Part shown: positions 8,836 to 16,121 of the stretch, one piece after another
Position numbering within the stretch: the first letter of the stretch is position 1
How the letters are laid out: every line of letters starts with the position of its first letter
Assembly (NCBI GenBank): GCA_002733545.1
Contig: NVVX01000001.1
Location: 1,074-36,965 of the forward strand
Direction: 5' to 3'
Source: Alkaliphilus sp.
GTDB taxonomy: Bacteria > Bacillota > Clostridia > Peptostreptococcales > NVVX01
Length of the DNA stretch: 35,892 nt
The notes under the pieces: generated by a model
Seen by the model: only the letters and a program-made list of their open reading frames with translations
The model's database searches: none
Told to the model about the DNA's origin: nothing
Translations under genes and position numbers: made by a program

Positions 8836-9049
8836 TAATATTCTGCCAGAACTGAGTATTTATTACAATGGAGCTGTGCTTTTAGAAGAATTGCAAAGCA
8901 AATCTGTCTCGCCGATGATGGATTTATATCAACTGGTTAAAAGTAAAAACGAGACTTCTTTTTCGACGTTTATATTGTGTCTAGACTGGCTGTTTCTAAT
9001 TGGAGTTGCAAAATTGAACGATGAAGGTGCGGTGGAGCTATGTTCATAA
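8822..9049 (+). CDS. ABC-3C middle component (small winged-helix-like protein)
   Basis: This 75-residue protein begins MLLPDNILPELSIYYNGA. A longer in-frame start at 8774 exists, but ATG 8822 is preferred because GGAGGG (about 8808-8813) sits at the right distance and the protein then begins with the usual LLPDNI motif of this family. The pattern (helix LLEELQSK, helix MDLYQLVKSK, then FSTFILCLDWLFLIGVAKLNDEGAVEL) fits a compact winged-helix-like adaptor in which a buried hydrophobic helix is followed by a short beta wing. It overlaps the effector gene by 14 bases and the ATPase gene by 10, so the three products are probably made in fixed proportion. Inference from the family: it links the ATPase to the effector. 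The small size limits certainty about the exact subfamily (middle component 6-like). Confidence 0.75.
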   Translation: MLLPDNILPELSIYYNGAVLLEELQSKSVSPMMDLYQLVKSKNETSFSTFILCLDWLFLIGVAKLNDEGAVELCS

Positions 9050-10761
9050 AGGAACTAAAAATTATAGGTAAAGGGATAGTTATAAGAAAAATAAAGTTCC
9101 ACAAAGGGATTAATTTAATTGTAGATGAAACACCAACTACTGACGAAAAAAGCACAGGAAATAATGTTGGAAAAACCACAGTTTTAAAGTTGATTGATTT
9201 TTGCTTAGGAGCTAAAGCTTCAATAATCTACACAGATGAAGAAAACAAAAAAGATATTTATCTTCTTGTGAAAGAGTACTTGATTGAGCATAAAATTCTA
9301 ATTATATTAACTCTTACGGAGGATTTAGATAGTTTAGATGTAAAAGAAATCTTTATAGAAAGAAACTTTTTATTAAGAAAAGAAACGATTAGAAAAATAA
9401 ACGGTATTCAGTATAGTGAAAAAGAGTTCGAAACGGAGCTCTTAAAGTTGATAATACCAGGGCATAAATTAGAAAAACCCTCGTTGAGACAAATTATTTC
9501 ACATAACATTAGGCATAAGAACGAAACTTTAAACAACACTTTAAAAACGCTAAGCAGCTATACTACTGATGTTGAATACGAAACTCTGTATCTATTTCTT
9601 TTGGGTTGCGATTTTGATGGAGGCTCAAAAAAATATACTATTCTGGCGGAAATTAAACAAGAAATTAAGTATAAGAAGAGGCTAGAAAAAACGCAGACCA
9701 GAAATGCATATGAGATTGCACTTACAATAATTGACGATGAAATAACAGAACTCAATAAAAAGAAGTCTAACTTCAATTTGAATGAAAATTTTGAAGTTGA
9801 TTTAGACAACTTAAATAAAATAAAGTGGAGAATCAATAAAAAAAGTTCAAAGATTAGCAACTTGAAAATACGTTTAGATTTGATTAATGAAGCAAGAGAA
9901 GAAATGAGAAATAACACTTCGCAAATCGATTTGAGACAACTTAGAATGATATATGAGCAGGCAGTGCAAAATATTATGGGGATACAGAAAACTTTTGAGG
10001 ATTTAGTAGCTTATCATAATGGAATGATTTTGGAAAAAATCAAGTTTATTTCTGCCGAATTGCCATCATTAGAGAAGAATATAAAAAACGAAGACAGCGC
10101 ACTTAATAGATTACTTCAAGAGGAAAAAGAATTGATTAATAAGATATCTAAAAGTGAAACTTTTGAAGAGCTCGAGGTACTAATCATTGAGTTAAACGAA
10201 AAACATAAGTCAAAAGGAGAATATGAAGCGATTGTTGCGCAAATTGAAGAAGTAGAAAATAACATTAAGAAATATAATATTGAGTTAGAAATAATCGAAG
10301 ATGAATTGTTCACAGGAAATTTCGAGAGCAAATTGAAATCTAGACTTACAAAATTCAATAAATATTTCTCGGAAGTTTCAAATGAACTTTATGGCGAAAA
10401 ATACGCATTAAAATATGATGTCATAGTGAATAAAGAAAATAAAAAAATTTACAAGTTCAGCGCTTTTAATGCAAATTTGAGTTCTGGGAAGAAACAAGGA
10501 GAAATAGTTTGTTTTGATTTGGCTTATATTTTGTTTGCTGACAATGAAAAAATATCATGTTTACATTTCTTGCTAAACGATAAAAAAGAGCTAATGCACG
10601 GGAATCAACTAGTGAAGATATCGGAATTTATTAGAAATAAAAATATTCAATTAGTTTTCTCGATTTTAAAGGATAAATTACCGAAAGAAATAGATGTTGA
10701 AAAAAACATAATTATAAGATTATCGCAGGATAGTAAGCTGTTTAAGATCGAGTCAAATTAG
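9040..10761 (+). CDS. DUF2326-type ABC/SMC-like ATPase of the ABC-3C system
   Basis: This soluble 573-residue ATPase has head-coiled-coil-head architecture. The N-terminal head has Walker A GNNVGKTT (40-47) followed by VLKLIDFCLGA, typical of the DUF2326/YydD group. A long helical, Lys/Glu-rich middle (about 205-430) is probably coiled coil. The C-terminal head has the signature LSSGKKQGE (480-488), then FDLAYILFADN, and LHFLLNDKKELMHGNQL with D514 as the Walker B aspartate. The residue after D514 is Lys; the family usually has HDS here, so the canonical catalytic Glu is not in its classical place. There are no membrane helices, so it is not a transporter. It starts at ATG 9040, inside the middle-component gene. 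Role by analogy: a nucleic-acid or invader sensor that licenses the SMEK effector. Confidence 0.85.
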   Translation: MFIKELKIIGKGIVIRKIKFHKGINLIVDETPTTDEKSTGNNVGKTTVLKLIDFCLGAKASIIYTDEENKKDIYLLVKEYLIEHKILIILTLTEDLDSLDVKEIFIERNFLLRKETIRKINGIQYSEKEFETELLKLIIPGHKLEKPSLRQIISHNIRHKNETLNNTLKTLSSYTTDVEYETLYLFLLGCDFDGGSKKYTILAEIKQEIKYKKRLEKTQTRNAYEIALTIIDDEITELNKKKSNFNLNENFEVDLDNLNKIKWRINKKSSKISNLKIRLDLINEAREEMRNNTSQIDLRQLRMIYEQAVQNIMGIQKTFEDLVAYHNGMILEKIKFISAELPSLEKNIKNEDSALNRLLQEEKELINKISKSETFEELEVLIIELNEKHKSKGEYEAIVAQIEEVENNIKKYNIELEIIEDELFTGNFESKLKSRLTKFNKYFSEVSNELYGEKYALKYDVIVNKENKKIYKFSAFNANLSSGKKQGEIVCFDLAYILFADNEKISCLHFLLNDKKELMHGNQLVKISEFIRNKNIQLVFSILKDKLPKEIDVEKNIIIRLSQDSKLFKIESN

Positions 10762-10838
10762 CAAATCAATATTTTTATTTCGGGCGCAGAAAAGTTAGAA
10801 GTAAAAAAACATTGTACTTGCACCAATGGATATTTTGA

Positions 10839-10865
10839 TTGACATGTTTTGTTGCGAGATATGAA
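10839..10865 (+). promoter_or_regulatory. Possible promoter of tag
   Basis: TTGACA (10839-10844) is a consensus -35. The best -10 candidate is TATGAA (10860-10865) at a short 15-base spacing, or AATTAT slightly further on. It lies about 50 bases before tag, so the tag-hisS-aspS group may start here. Confidence 0.35.
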
Positions 10866-10913
10866 TTATTTTAACGCCAATAATATATTTTTGATAAATA
10901 CGGAGGTATAATT

Positions 10914-11474
10914 GTGAAAAACAGATGCGGATGGGTAGGAAAAGAGGCTATATACATTAAATACCATGATGAAGAATGGGGTGTGCCAGTTCATGATGAT
11001 AAGCAATTATTCGAAAAATTAATTTTAGATGGTGCACAGGCGGGATTAAGTTGGATTACAATACTCAAAAAACAACAAAACTACAGAGAGGCTTTCGACG
11101 GGTTCGATGCAGAAATAATTGTGAATTATAATGATGTAAAGATTGAAGAGCTAATGCAAAATAGCGGAATAGTTCGTAACAGAAGAAAAATTGAATCAGT
11201 TGTTAAAAATGCTCGTGCTTTCTTAGAAGTGCAAAAAGAATTTGGCAGTTTTGATAAATACTTGTGGCAATTTGTAAATTATAAGACTATTAAAAGCAGA
11301 TGGGAAAATATCAAAGATGTACCTTCGAAAACTAAAGAGTCAGAAAAAATGAGTAAAGATATGAAGAAGAGAGGCTTTTCTTTTGTTGGGGCAACAATAT
11401 GCTACGCTTTTATGCAGGCAATTGGTATGGTAAATGACCATGTAGTTACTTGCTTTAGACATGAAGAAGTGTAG
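10914..11474 (+). CDS. tag: DNA-3-methyladenine glycosylase I
   Basis: This base-excision repair enzyme removes 3-methyladenine from alkylated DNA. The 186 residues align end to end with the well-known Tag family: RCGWV at the start, YHDEEWGVPVHDD, QAGLSWITILKKQQNYREAF, KKRGFSFVGATICYAFMQA and VNDHVVTCF. The family's zinc ligands are all present as C5, H18, H176 and C180. It starts at GTG 10914 behind CGGAGG. It stands alone between the ABC-3C operon and hisS, on the same strand as both. No terminator is visible after the ABC-3C ATPase gene, so some read-through into tag is possible. Confidence 0.96.
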   Translation: MKNRCGWVGKEAIYIKYHDEEWGVPVHDDKQLFEKLILDGAQAGLSWITILKKQQNYREAFDGFDAEIIVNYNDVKIEELMQNSGIVRNRRKIESVVKNARAFLEVQKEFGSFDKYLWQFVNYKTIKSRWENIKDVPSKTKESEKMSKDMKKRGFSFVGATICYAFMQAIGMVNDHVVTCFRHEEV

Positions 11475-11521
11475 AGAGTTTTTTGTGTTTTAAAAATTAA
11501 GAGACTAAAGAGGTGAATTTT

Positions 11522-12790
11522 ATGTTAACTAAAGCACCAAGAGGAACGAAAGATATTTTACCAAAACAAAGCTATAAATGGCATTATGTTGAGAATGCAG
11601 TAAGAGAAATTGCTGAAAGATTTGGTTACTCAGAAATAAGGACACCAATATTTGAGCATACAGAATTATTTGAGCGGAGCATTGGAGAGACAACTGATAT
11701 TGTTGGTAAAGAAATGTATACATTTGAGGATCGTGGAGAAAGAAGTATTACGCTCAAGCCTGAAGGAACAGCACCAGTTGTTCGTGCATTAATTGAAAAT
11801 AAGCTGTACGCAGATGCTCAACCAACAAAATTGTACTACATTACACCTATTTTTCGTTATGAAAGACCGGGGGCAGGAAGATATAGACAACATCATCAAT
11901 TTGGAATAGAAGTTTTCGGAGCAATAAATCCTGCAGTTGATGTAGAAGTTATGCATCTTGCAATGAGTGTATATAAGAAATTAGGACTAAAAAACCTAGA
12001 GCTTAGAATTAACAGTGTAGGCTGTCCAAAATGCAGAGTTAAATATAATGAATTACTAAAACAGTTTTTAGAACCAAAATTAGATAACTTATGTGGCACT
12101 TGTCACACGAGATACGAGAAAAATCCTATGAGAATTATAGATTGTAAAAATGATTCTTGCCAAGTGCAAGTAGAGAATGTTCCTTTAATGCTTGATAATA
12201 TTTGCGAAGAATGTAGCTCTCACTTTGAGGGAGTAAAAAAATATTTAAAAATTATTGGCATTGATTTCGTTGTTGACCCTAAAATAGTTAGAGGATTAGA
12301 CTATTACACAAAAACTGCATTTGAGATACTATCAGATGAACAAGGGAAAAAAGGAACTCTATGTGGTGGTGGAAGGTATGATGAATTAGTAAAACAATGT
12401 GGTGGGCCTAAAACGCCAGGGATTGGGTTTGGGATGGGATTAGAAAGACTAATTGCATCATTAGAAACACAAGGTATTGAAATACCTAAGCCTAAACAAC
12501 CTGATATCTTTATAGTAACAATGAGCGATGAAGCAAGAGAAAAGGGATACAAGATAATAGCAGAATTAAGAGATGAAGGTATACTATCAAGAATAGATTA
12601 TCTTGATAGAAGCGTAAAAGCCCAGTTTAAATATGCTAACAAAGTAAATGCACGCTTTAGAATTATTTTAGGAGAAGAAGAACTTAAGAATGAAACTGTA
12701 ACATTAAAAGATTCGTTAACATCGATAAATGAAGAACTAACTTTAGATGAGTTAGCTATAAAAATTAAAGAGAAATTAGGGAGGGCTTAA
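11522..12790 (+). CDS. hisS: Histidyl-tRNA synthetase
   Basis: This class II synthetase charges tRNA-His. A GTG at 11513 is in frame but sits inside the AGAGGTG ribosome site, so ATG 11522 is the real start (422 residues, normal length). Landmarks are APRGTKDILP near the N-terminus, TLKPEGTAPVVRA, FRYERPGAGRYRQHHQFGIE (motif 2), LVRGLDYYTKTAFE (HisA motif), GGGRYDELV and GIGFGMGLERL (motif 3), followed by an anticodon-binding domain with DIFIVTM. Cysteine pairs occur in the insertion (CPKC, CGTC, CKNDSC, CEEC), a pattern suggesting a metal-binding insert. The aspS start follows after a single base, so the two are one operon as in other Firmicutes. Confidence 0.97.
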   Translation: MLTKAPRGTKDILPKQSYKWHYVENAVREIAERFGYSEIRTPIFEHTELFERSIGETTDIVGKEMYTFEDRGERSITLKPEGTAPVVRALIENKLYADAQPTKLYYITPIFRYERPGAGRYRQHHQFGIEVFGAINPAVDVEVMHLAMSVYKKLGLKNLELRINSVGCPKCRVKYNELLKQFLEPKLDNLCGTCHTRYEKNPMRIIDCKNDSCQVQVENVPLMLDNICEECSSHFEGVKKYLKIIGIDFVVDPKIVRGLDYYTKTAFEILSDEQGKKGTLCGGGRYDELVKQCGGPKTPGIGFGMGLERLIASLETQGIEIPKPKQPDIFIVTMSDEAREKGYKIIAELRDEGILSRIDYLDRSVKAQFKYANKVNARFRIILGEEELKNETVTLKDSLTSINEELTLDELAIKIKEKLGRA

Positions 12791-12791
12791 A

Positions 12792-14558
12792 ATGTTAGAT
12801 ATAAAAAGAACCCATATGTGTGGCATGTTAACTAAAGAAAATATTGAAGAAACGGTTGCTTTATCTGGTTGGGTACAAAAAAGACGAAATTTAGGTGGTT
12901 TAATATTTGCAGACTTAAGAGATAGATCAGGAATAGTTCAAATTGTTTTTAATGAAGATGTTTCAAAAGAAGCATTCGAGCGAGCGGACGAATTAGGTTC
13001 AGAGTATGTAATTTCAGTAGTAGGTAAAGTATTTATAAGACAATCAATTAATAGTAAAATGCCCACGGGCGAAATAGAGGTATTTGCAGAAAAACTAGAA
13101 ATTTTGAATGAATCAGAAACACCGCCAATTTATATAAAGGATAATGATGACGTTTCAGATAATCTTAGACTAAAGTATAGATATTTAGATTTAAGAAAAC
13201 CATCAATGCAGAAAAATTTAATTACTAGACATAAAACAGCAATGATGGTAAGAGATTTTCTCAGCTCAGAAGGATTTATTGAGGTAGAAACACCTGTGCT
13301 TACCAAACCAACACCAGAAGGTGCAAGGGACTACCTAGTGCCTAGTAGAGTGAATAAAGGGAAGTTTTACGCCCTGCCTCAATCACCACAACTATTTAAA
13401 CAACTATTAATGGTCAGTGGCATGGAAAAATATTTCCAAATAGTAAAATGCTATAGAGACGAAGACTTAAGAGCAGACAGACAACCAGAGTTTACGCAAA
13501 TTGACTGTGAAATGTCTTTTGTAGACATACCAGATGTTTTAGCAATAAACGAGAGAATGATTAGCAAAATATTTAAAGAAATGATCAATGTAGAAATAGA
13601 TCTACCACTAAAGCAAATTACTTTTAAAGAGGCAATGGAGAGATATGGCTCTGACAAGCCAGATACAAGATTCGGTTTTGAACTAATTGATTTATCTGAC
13701 GTAGTTAAAGACTGCGGATTTCAAGTCTTTTCTTCATCAGTTAGTGAAGGCAATTCTGTAAGAGCAATTAATATAAAAGGCTATGCAGATAAAATTAGTA
13801 AAAAAGGTATAAAGAAATTTGAAGAACTAGTTAAAACGTATGGTGCAAAAGGTCTTGCGTGGATAAAGGTTACAGAAGAAGGAATTAGTTCACCAATAAC
13901 AAAATTCTTTACAGAAGAAGAATTGGCAAAAATATTAGAAACAACAGATGCTAAAGACAATGACATGATTTTTATTGTAGCAGATGTTAATCAAGTTGTA
14001 TTTGATGCATTAGGACATCTTAGAGTACAAGTTGCAAAAAAATTAGCGGTTATCGATAAGAGCGTATTCAATGCACTTTGGGTAACAGAATTTCCTTTGC
14101 TTGAGTATAACGAAGAAGAAGAAAGATACGTAGCGAGGCACCATCCATTTACTGCACCTATGGACGAAGATCTTCATATGTTAGAAACTGCTCCTGAAAA
14201 AGCAAGAGCAAAAGCTTATGACTTAGTTATTAATGGATATGAAATTGCAGGTGGAAGCATAAGAATTCATACTGCCGACTTACAACAGAGACTATTTAAT
14301 GCATTAGGATTTTCAAACGAAGAAGCATGGGATAAGTTTGGTTTCTTATTAAATGCATTTAAGTATGGCACGCCACCACATGGTGGAATTGCATATGGCT
14401 TTGATAGGTTAGTAATGTTACTGACAGGAGAAGAAAACATAAGACAAGTCATTGCTTTTCCAAAAAACCAAAATGCAGCATGCCCTCTAACAAATGCGCC
14501 TGCAGTTGCAGAGGAGAAACAGTTAGAAGAGCTTGGGGTTTGTTTAATTCAAAAATAG
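12792..14558 (+). CDS. aspS: Aspartyl-tRNA synthetase, bacterial type
   Basis: This class II synthetase charges tRNA-Asp. Its 588 residues contain an N-terminal OB-fold anticodon domain (SGWVQKRRNLGGLIFADLRDRSG) and a catalytic core with QSPQLFKQLLMVSGMEKYFQ and CYRDEDLRADRQPEFTQID (motif 2). The bacterial GAD insertion (about 280-420) follows, then GYEIAGGSIRIH and YGFDRLVMLLTGEENIRQVIAF (motif 3). The ATG at 12792 lies one base after the hisS stop, with GGGAGGG overlapping the hisS end. A terminator hairpin follows at 14590. Whether it is discriminating or also charges tRNA-Asn cannot be decided here, because it depends on which amidotransferase or AsnRS genes exist elsewhere. Confidence 0.97.
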   Translation: MLDIKRTHMCGMLTKENIEETVALSGWVQKRRNLGGLIFADLRDRSGIVQIVFNEDVSKEAFERADELGSEYVISVVGKVFIRQSINSKMPTGEIEVFAEKLEILNESETPPIYIKDNDDVSDNLRLKYRYLDLRKPSMQKNLITRHKTAMMVRDFLSSEGFIEVETPVLTKPTPEGARDYLVPSRVNKGKFYALPQSPQLFKQLLMVSGMEKYFQIVKCYRDEDLRADRQPEFTQIDCEMSFVDIPDVLAINERMISKIFKEMINVEIDLPLKQITFKEAMERYGSDKPDTRFGFELIDLSDVVKDCGFQVFSSSVSEGNSVRAINIKGYADKISKKGIKKFEELVKTYGAKGLAWIKVTEEGISSPITKFFTEEELAKILETTDAKDNDMIFIVADVNQVVFDALGHLRVQVAKKLAVIDKSVFNALWVTEFPLLEYNEEEERYVARHHPFTAPMDEDLHMLETAPEKARAKAYDLVINGYEIAGGSIRIHTADLQQRLFNALGFSNEEAWDKFGFLLNAFKYGTPPHGGIAYGFDRLVMLLTGEENIRQVIAFPKNQNAACPLTNAPAVAEEKQLEELGVCLIQK

Positions 14559-14589
14559 AATGTCTGAAAAATATTATTGGAAAATATTT

Positions 14590-14629
14590 AAACTACCTTC
14601 ATATTGTGTATGTAGGTAGGTAGTTTTTT
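14590..14629 (+). terminator. Rho-independent terminator after aspS
   Basis: AAACTACCT (14590-14598) pairs with AGGTAGTTT (14618-14626), with a further small CAT/ATG pairing in the 19-base loop. A T-run (14624-14629) is fused to the stem. It lies about 30 bases after the aspS stop and closes the hisS-aspS unit. Confidence 0.75.
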
Positions 14630-14759
14630 GAACTACTGATATTCTGTTAAATAAAATGAAAACTTTGTTTTATGCCATAAACTTACTAGTATTCTATTAG
14701 TCATAATGGGATAAATATAACTACAGAGCTCATATTAAAAAGTACAATTTCGAAATACA

Positions 14760-14805
14760 TTGACAAAGGATGAAGCAACCTATATAATATTGATAATTGT
14801 TATCG
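14760..14805 (+). promoter_or_regulatory. Consensus sigma-A promoter with Fur-box-like operator
   Basis: TTGACA (14760-14765), a 17-base spacer and TATAAT (14783-14788) form a perfect vegetative promoter. TGATAATTGTTATCG (14791-14805) lies directly over the expected transcription start. It matches 12 of the 14 defined positions of the Fur 7-1-7 consensus TGATAATnATTATCA. The positions matching Fur but not PerR (GAT...ATC rather than TAT...ATA) favour Fur. It controls the DUF2325 gene at 14833. This is a reading of motifs; no binding data are available. Confidence 0.7.
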
Positions 14806-14832
14806 GTAAATACATATGGGGAGGCTAGATAA

Positions 14833-15138
14833 ATGAAAGCATTATTAGTTGGAGCAGATAGGCTTGGCAACATACCTAAGACCCTGTCAAATCATGGAAT
14901 AACAGATTACGTGCATTGGACTGGCAGAAAAAAAGGCATGAGAAAAATGGAAATGCCTGAAAATATTGGCGTAGTAATTGTATTTTATGATTTTATTGAG
15001 CATAATATTACAAAGATTATAAAAACTAAAGCTAAGCAAAACAAAGTACCATGTATTTTTTCAAAAAGATCATGTACTGACTTGACAAGACGTTTAAATA
15101 ACTGTAATGAGTGTGTTTTTGCATGTTCTAATAATTAA
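14833..15138 (+). CDS. DUF2325 protein with cysteine-rich C-terminal tail
   Basis: This 101-residue protein matches the DUF2325 family: MKALLVGADRLGNIPK at the start, HWTGRKKG, and VVIVFYDFIEHN followed by VPCIFSKRS. The Rossmann-like alternation of strands and helices is clear. The biochemical role of the family is not known to me. Unusually visible is the cysteine pattern C74, C81, then C91-x2-C94-x3-C98 at the very C-terminus, which could hold a metal or Fe-S cluster. The start ATG 14833 has GGGGAGG upstream. It is transcribed from a perfect promoter overlapped by a Fur-like box, and it lies between the aspS terminator and the 6S RNA promoter, so it is a one-gene unit. An iron or redox link is my inference. 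Confidence 0.85.
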   Translation: MKALLVGADRLGNIPKTLSNHGITDYVHWTGRKKGMRKMEMPENIGVVIVFYDFIEHNITKIIKTKAKQNKVPCIFSKRSCTDLTRRLNNCNECVFACSNN

Positions 15139-15140
15139 CA

Positions 15141-15169
15141 TTGCAAATTGATTTACTTTATGGTAGTAT
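15141..15169 (+). promoter_or_regulatory. Promoter of the 6S RNA gene
   Basis: TTGCAA (15141-15146), a 17-base spacer and TAGTAT (15164-15169) predict a transcript start near 15176, just before the AAATCCTG that opens the 6S closing stem. It begins two bases after the DUF2325 stop codon. Confidence 0.6.
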
Positions 15170-15175
15170 TAAATA

Positions 15176-15358
15176 GAAGTAAATCCTGCTGTGTACGAAG
15201 AAACGGTTGTTTTGAGCTAACAGAATTACATTGGAAATCTAAGTTCATGTACGTAGTAAATGCCCTCTTGAGGGGACTTATGAAATATGTGACTGGGCAT
15301 CCACCTACGATAGTGGGTTTCAAAACAGCTGAATCAAACGGCATAGCGGGTAAACTTT
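15176..15358 (+). ncRNA. ssrS: 6S RNA
   Basis: 6S RNA binds sigma-A RNA polymerase by imitating an open promoter. The interval folds by eye as one long interrupted hairpin. The closing stem is CCTGCTGTG (15185-15193) with CATAGCGGG (15342-15350), 9 pairs including two G-U. The upper stem is CGTAG (15252-15256) with CTACG (15305-15309), then ATGCCC (15260-15265) with GGGCAT (15295-15300). A large central bubble sits between the two stems. Its position between aspS and tcdA is the same as the Bacillus subtilis 6S-1 gene in the aspS-yrvM interval. It has its own promoter and terminator. An open frame across it (from 15148) is not coding: it has no ribosome site and its protein is unlike anything I know. 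Confidence 0.8.
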
Positions 15359-15382
15359 AATCCTTATATAGGATTTTTTTTT
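15359..15382 (+). terminator. Terminator of the 6S RNA gene
   Basis: AATCCT (15359-15364) and AGGATT (15370-15375) enclose a TATAT loop and run into a stretch of T (15374-15382). The tcdA ribosome site follows only about 10 bases later. Confidence 0.75.
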
Positions 15383-15403
15383 GATTTCTAAAAAGGAGAC
15401 AAT

Positions 15404-16111
15404 ATGAAAAACAAGAGATTTTTGCGAACAGAACTACTAATAGGATCAGAAGGAATTGAAAAACTAAGGAATTCTAAAATTGCAATTTTTGGTGTTGGAG
15501 GAGTGGGTTCATACTCAGTTGAGGCACTAGCTAGGTGCGGAGTTGGCAAAATAGTACTAGTCGATTATGATAAAGTTTGCATCACAAACATAAATAGACA
15601 GATTCATGCGACTTCTACAACAATTGGAGAAATTAAAGTGAAGGCCATGAAAGATAGAATACTTGATATAAATCCAGATGCAGAAGTAGTTATTTTTAAT
15701 GAGAAATATATTAGTGAGAGTGCAAACAAATTATTAAGTGACGATTATGATTATGTAATTGACGCAATAGACATGGTGAGCTCAAAAATAGATCTAATAG
15801 TAAAATGTAAGGAAAGAGGAATAAAAATAATCAGTAGCATGGGTGCTGGTAATAAGATGGACCCTACAAAATTTGAGGTTTCAGATATCTTTAAAACTGA
15901 AATATGCCCACTTGCAAGAGTTTTGAGAAAAGAACTTAGAAAAAAAAATGTTTCAGATTTAAAAGTAGTATATTCAAAAGAGATAGTTAGTAAAACTAAA
16001 AGAAAAGATCAAAATATAGAAAAGCTTATCGGAAGCATATCATTTGTGCCATCTGTTGTAGGATTAATTTTGGCATCTGTTGTTGCAAAAGAAATAATTG
16101 AAAAAGAATAG
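15404..16111 (+). CDS. tcdA: tRNA threonylcarbamoyladenosine dehydratase (TcdA/YrvM)
   Basis: This 235-residue E1-like (ThiF/MoeB superfamily) enzyme cyclises t6A37 to ct6A in ANN-decoding tRNAs, using ATP. Visible features are the N-terminal RTELLIGSEGIEKLRNSK, the nucleotide-binding GVGGVGSYSVEALARCG, the DYDKVCITNINRQ segment, YVIDAIDMVSSK and ISSMGAGNKMDPTKFEV, characteristic of TcdA rather than ThiF. ATG 15404 has AAGGAG five bases upstream. The gene follows the 6S RNA terminator so closely that no separate promoter fits after it. The next gene starts 10 bases after the stop, so the two are probably co-transcribed. Confidence 0.93.
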   Translation: MKNKRFLRTELLIGSEGIEKLRNSKIAIFGVGGVGSYSVEALARCGVGKIVLVDYDKVCITNINRQIHATSTTIGEIKVKAMKDRILDINPDAEVVIFNEKYISESANKLLSDDYDYVIDAIDMVSSKIDLIVKCKERGIKIISSMGAGNKMDPTKFEVSDIFKTEICPLARVLRKELRKKNVSDLKVVYSKEIVSKTKRKDQNIEKLIGSISFVPSVVGLILASVVAKEIIEKE

Positions 16112-16121
16112 GGGTGAAACA

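Noticed and set aside
8774-9049. Longer 91-residue version of the ABC-3C middle component
   Set aside because: The extra 16 residues lie inside the effector gene and have no ribosome site, whereas ATG 8822 has GGAGGG at proper spacing and the family-like N-terminus.
9558-9917. Minus-strand open frame of 119 codons inside the ABC-3C ATPase gene
   Set aside because: It is a shadow of the coiled-coil region, whose Lys/Glu codons read as hydrophobic residues on the other strand.
15148-15360. Open frame of 70 codons on the plus strand, downstream of DUF2325
   Set aside because: It covers the 6S RNA almost exactly, has no ribosome site, and its predicted protein has no recognisable pattern. The base pairing explains the sequence better.
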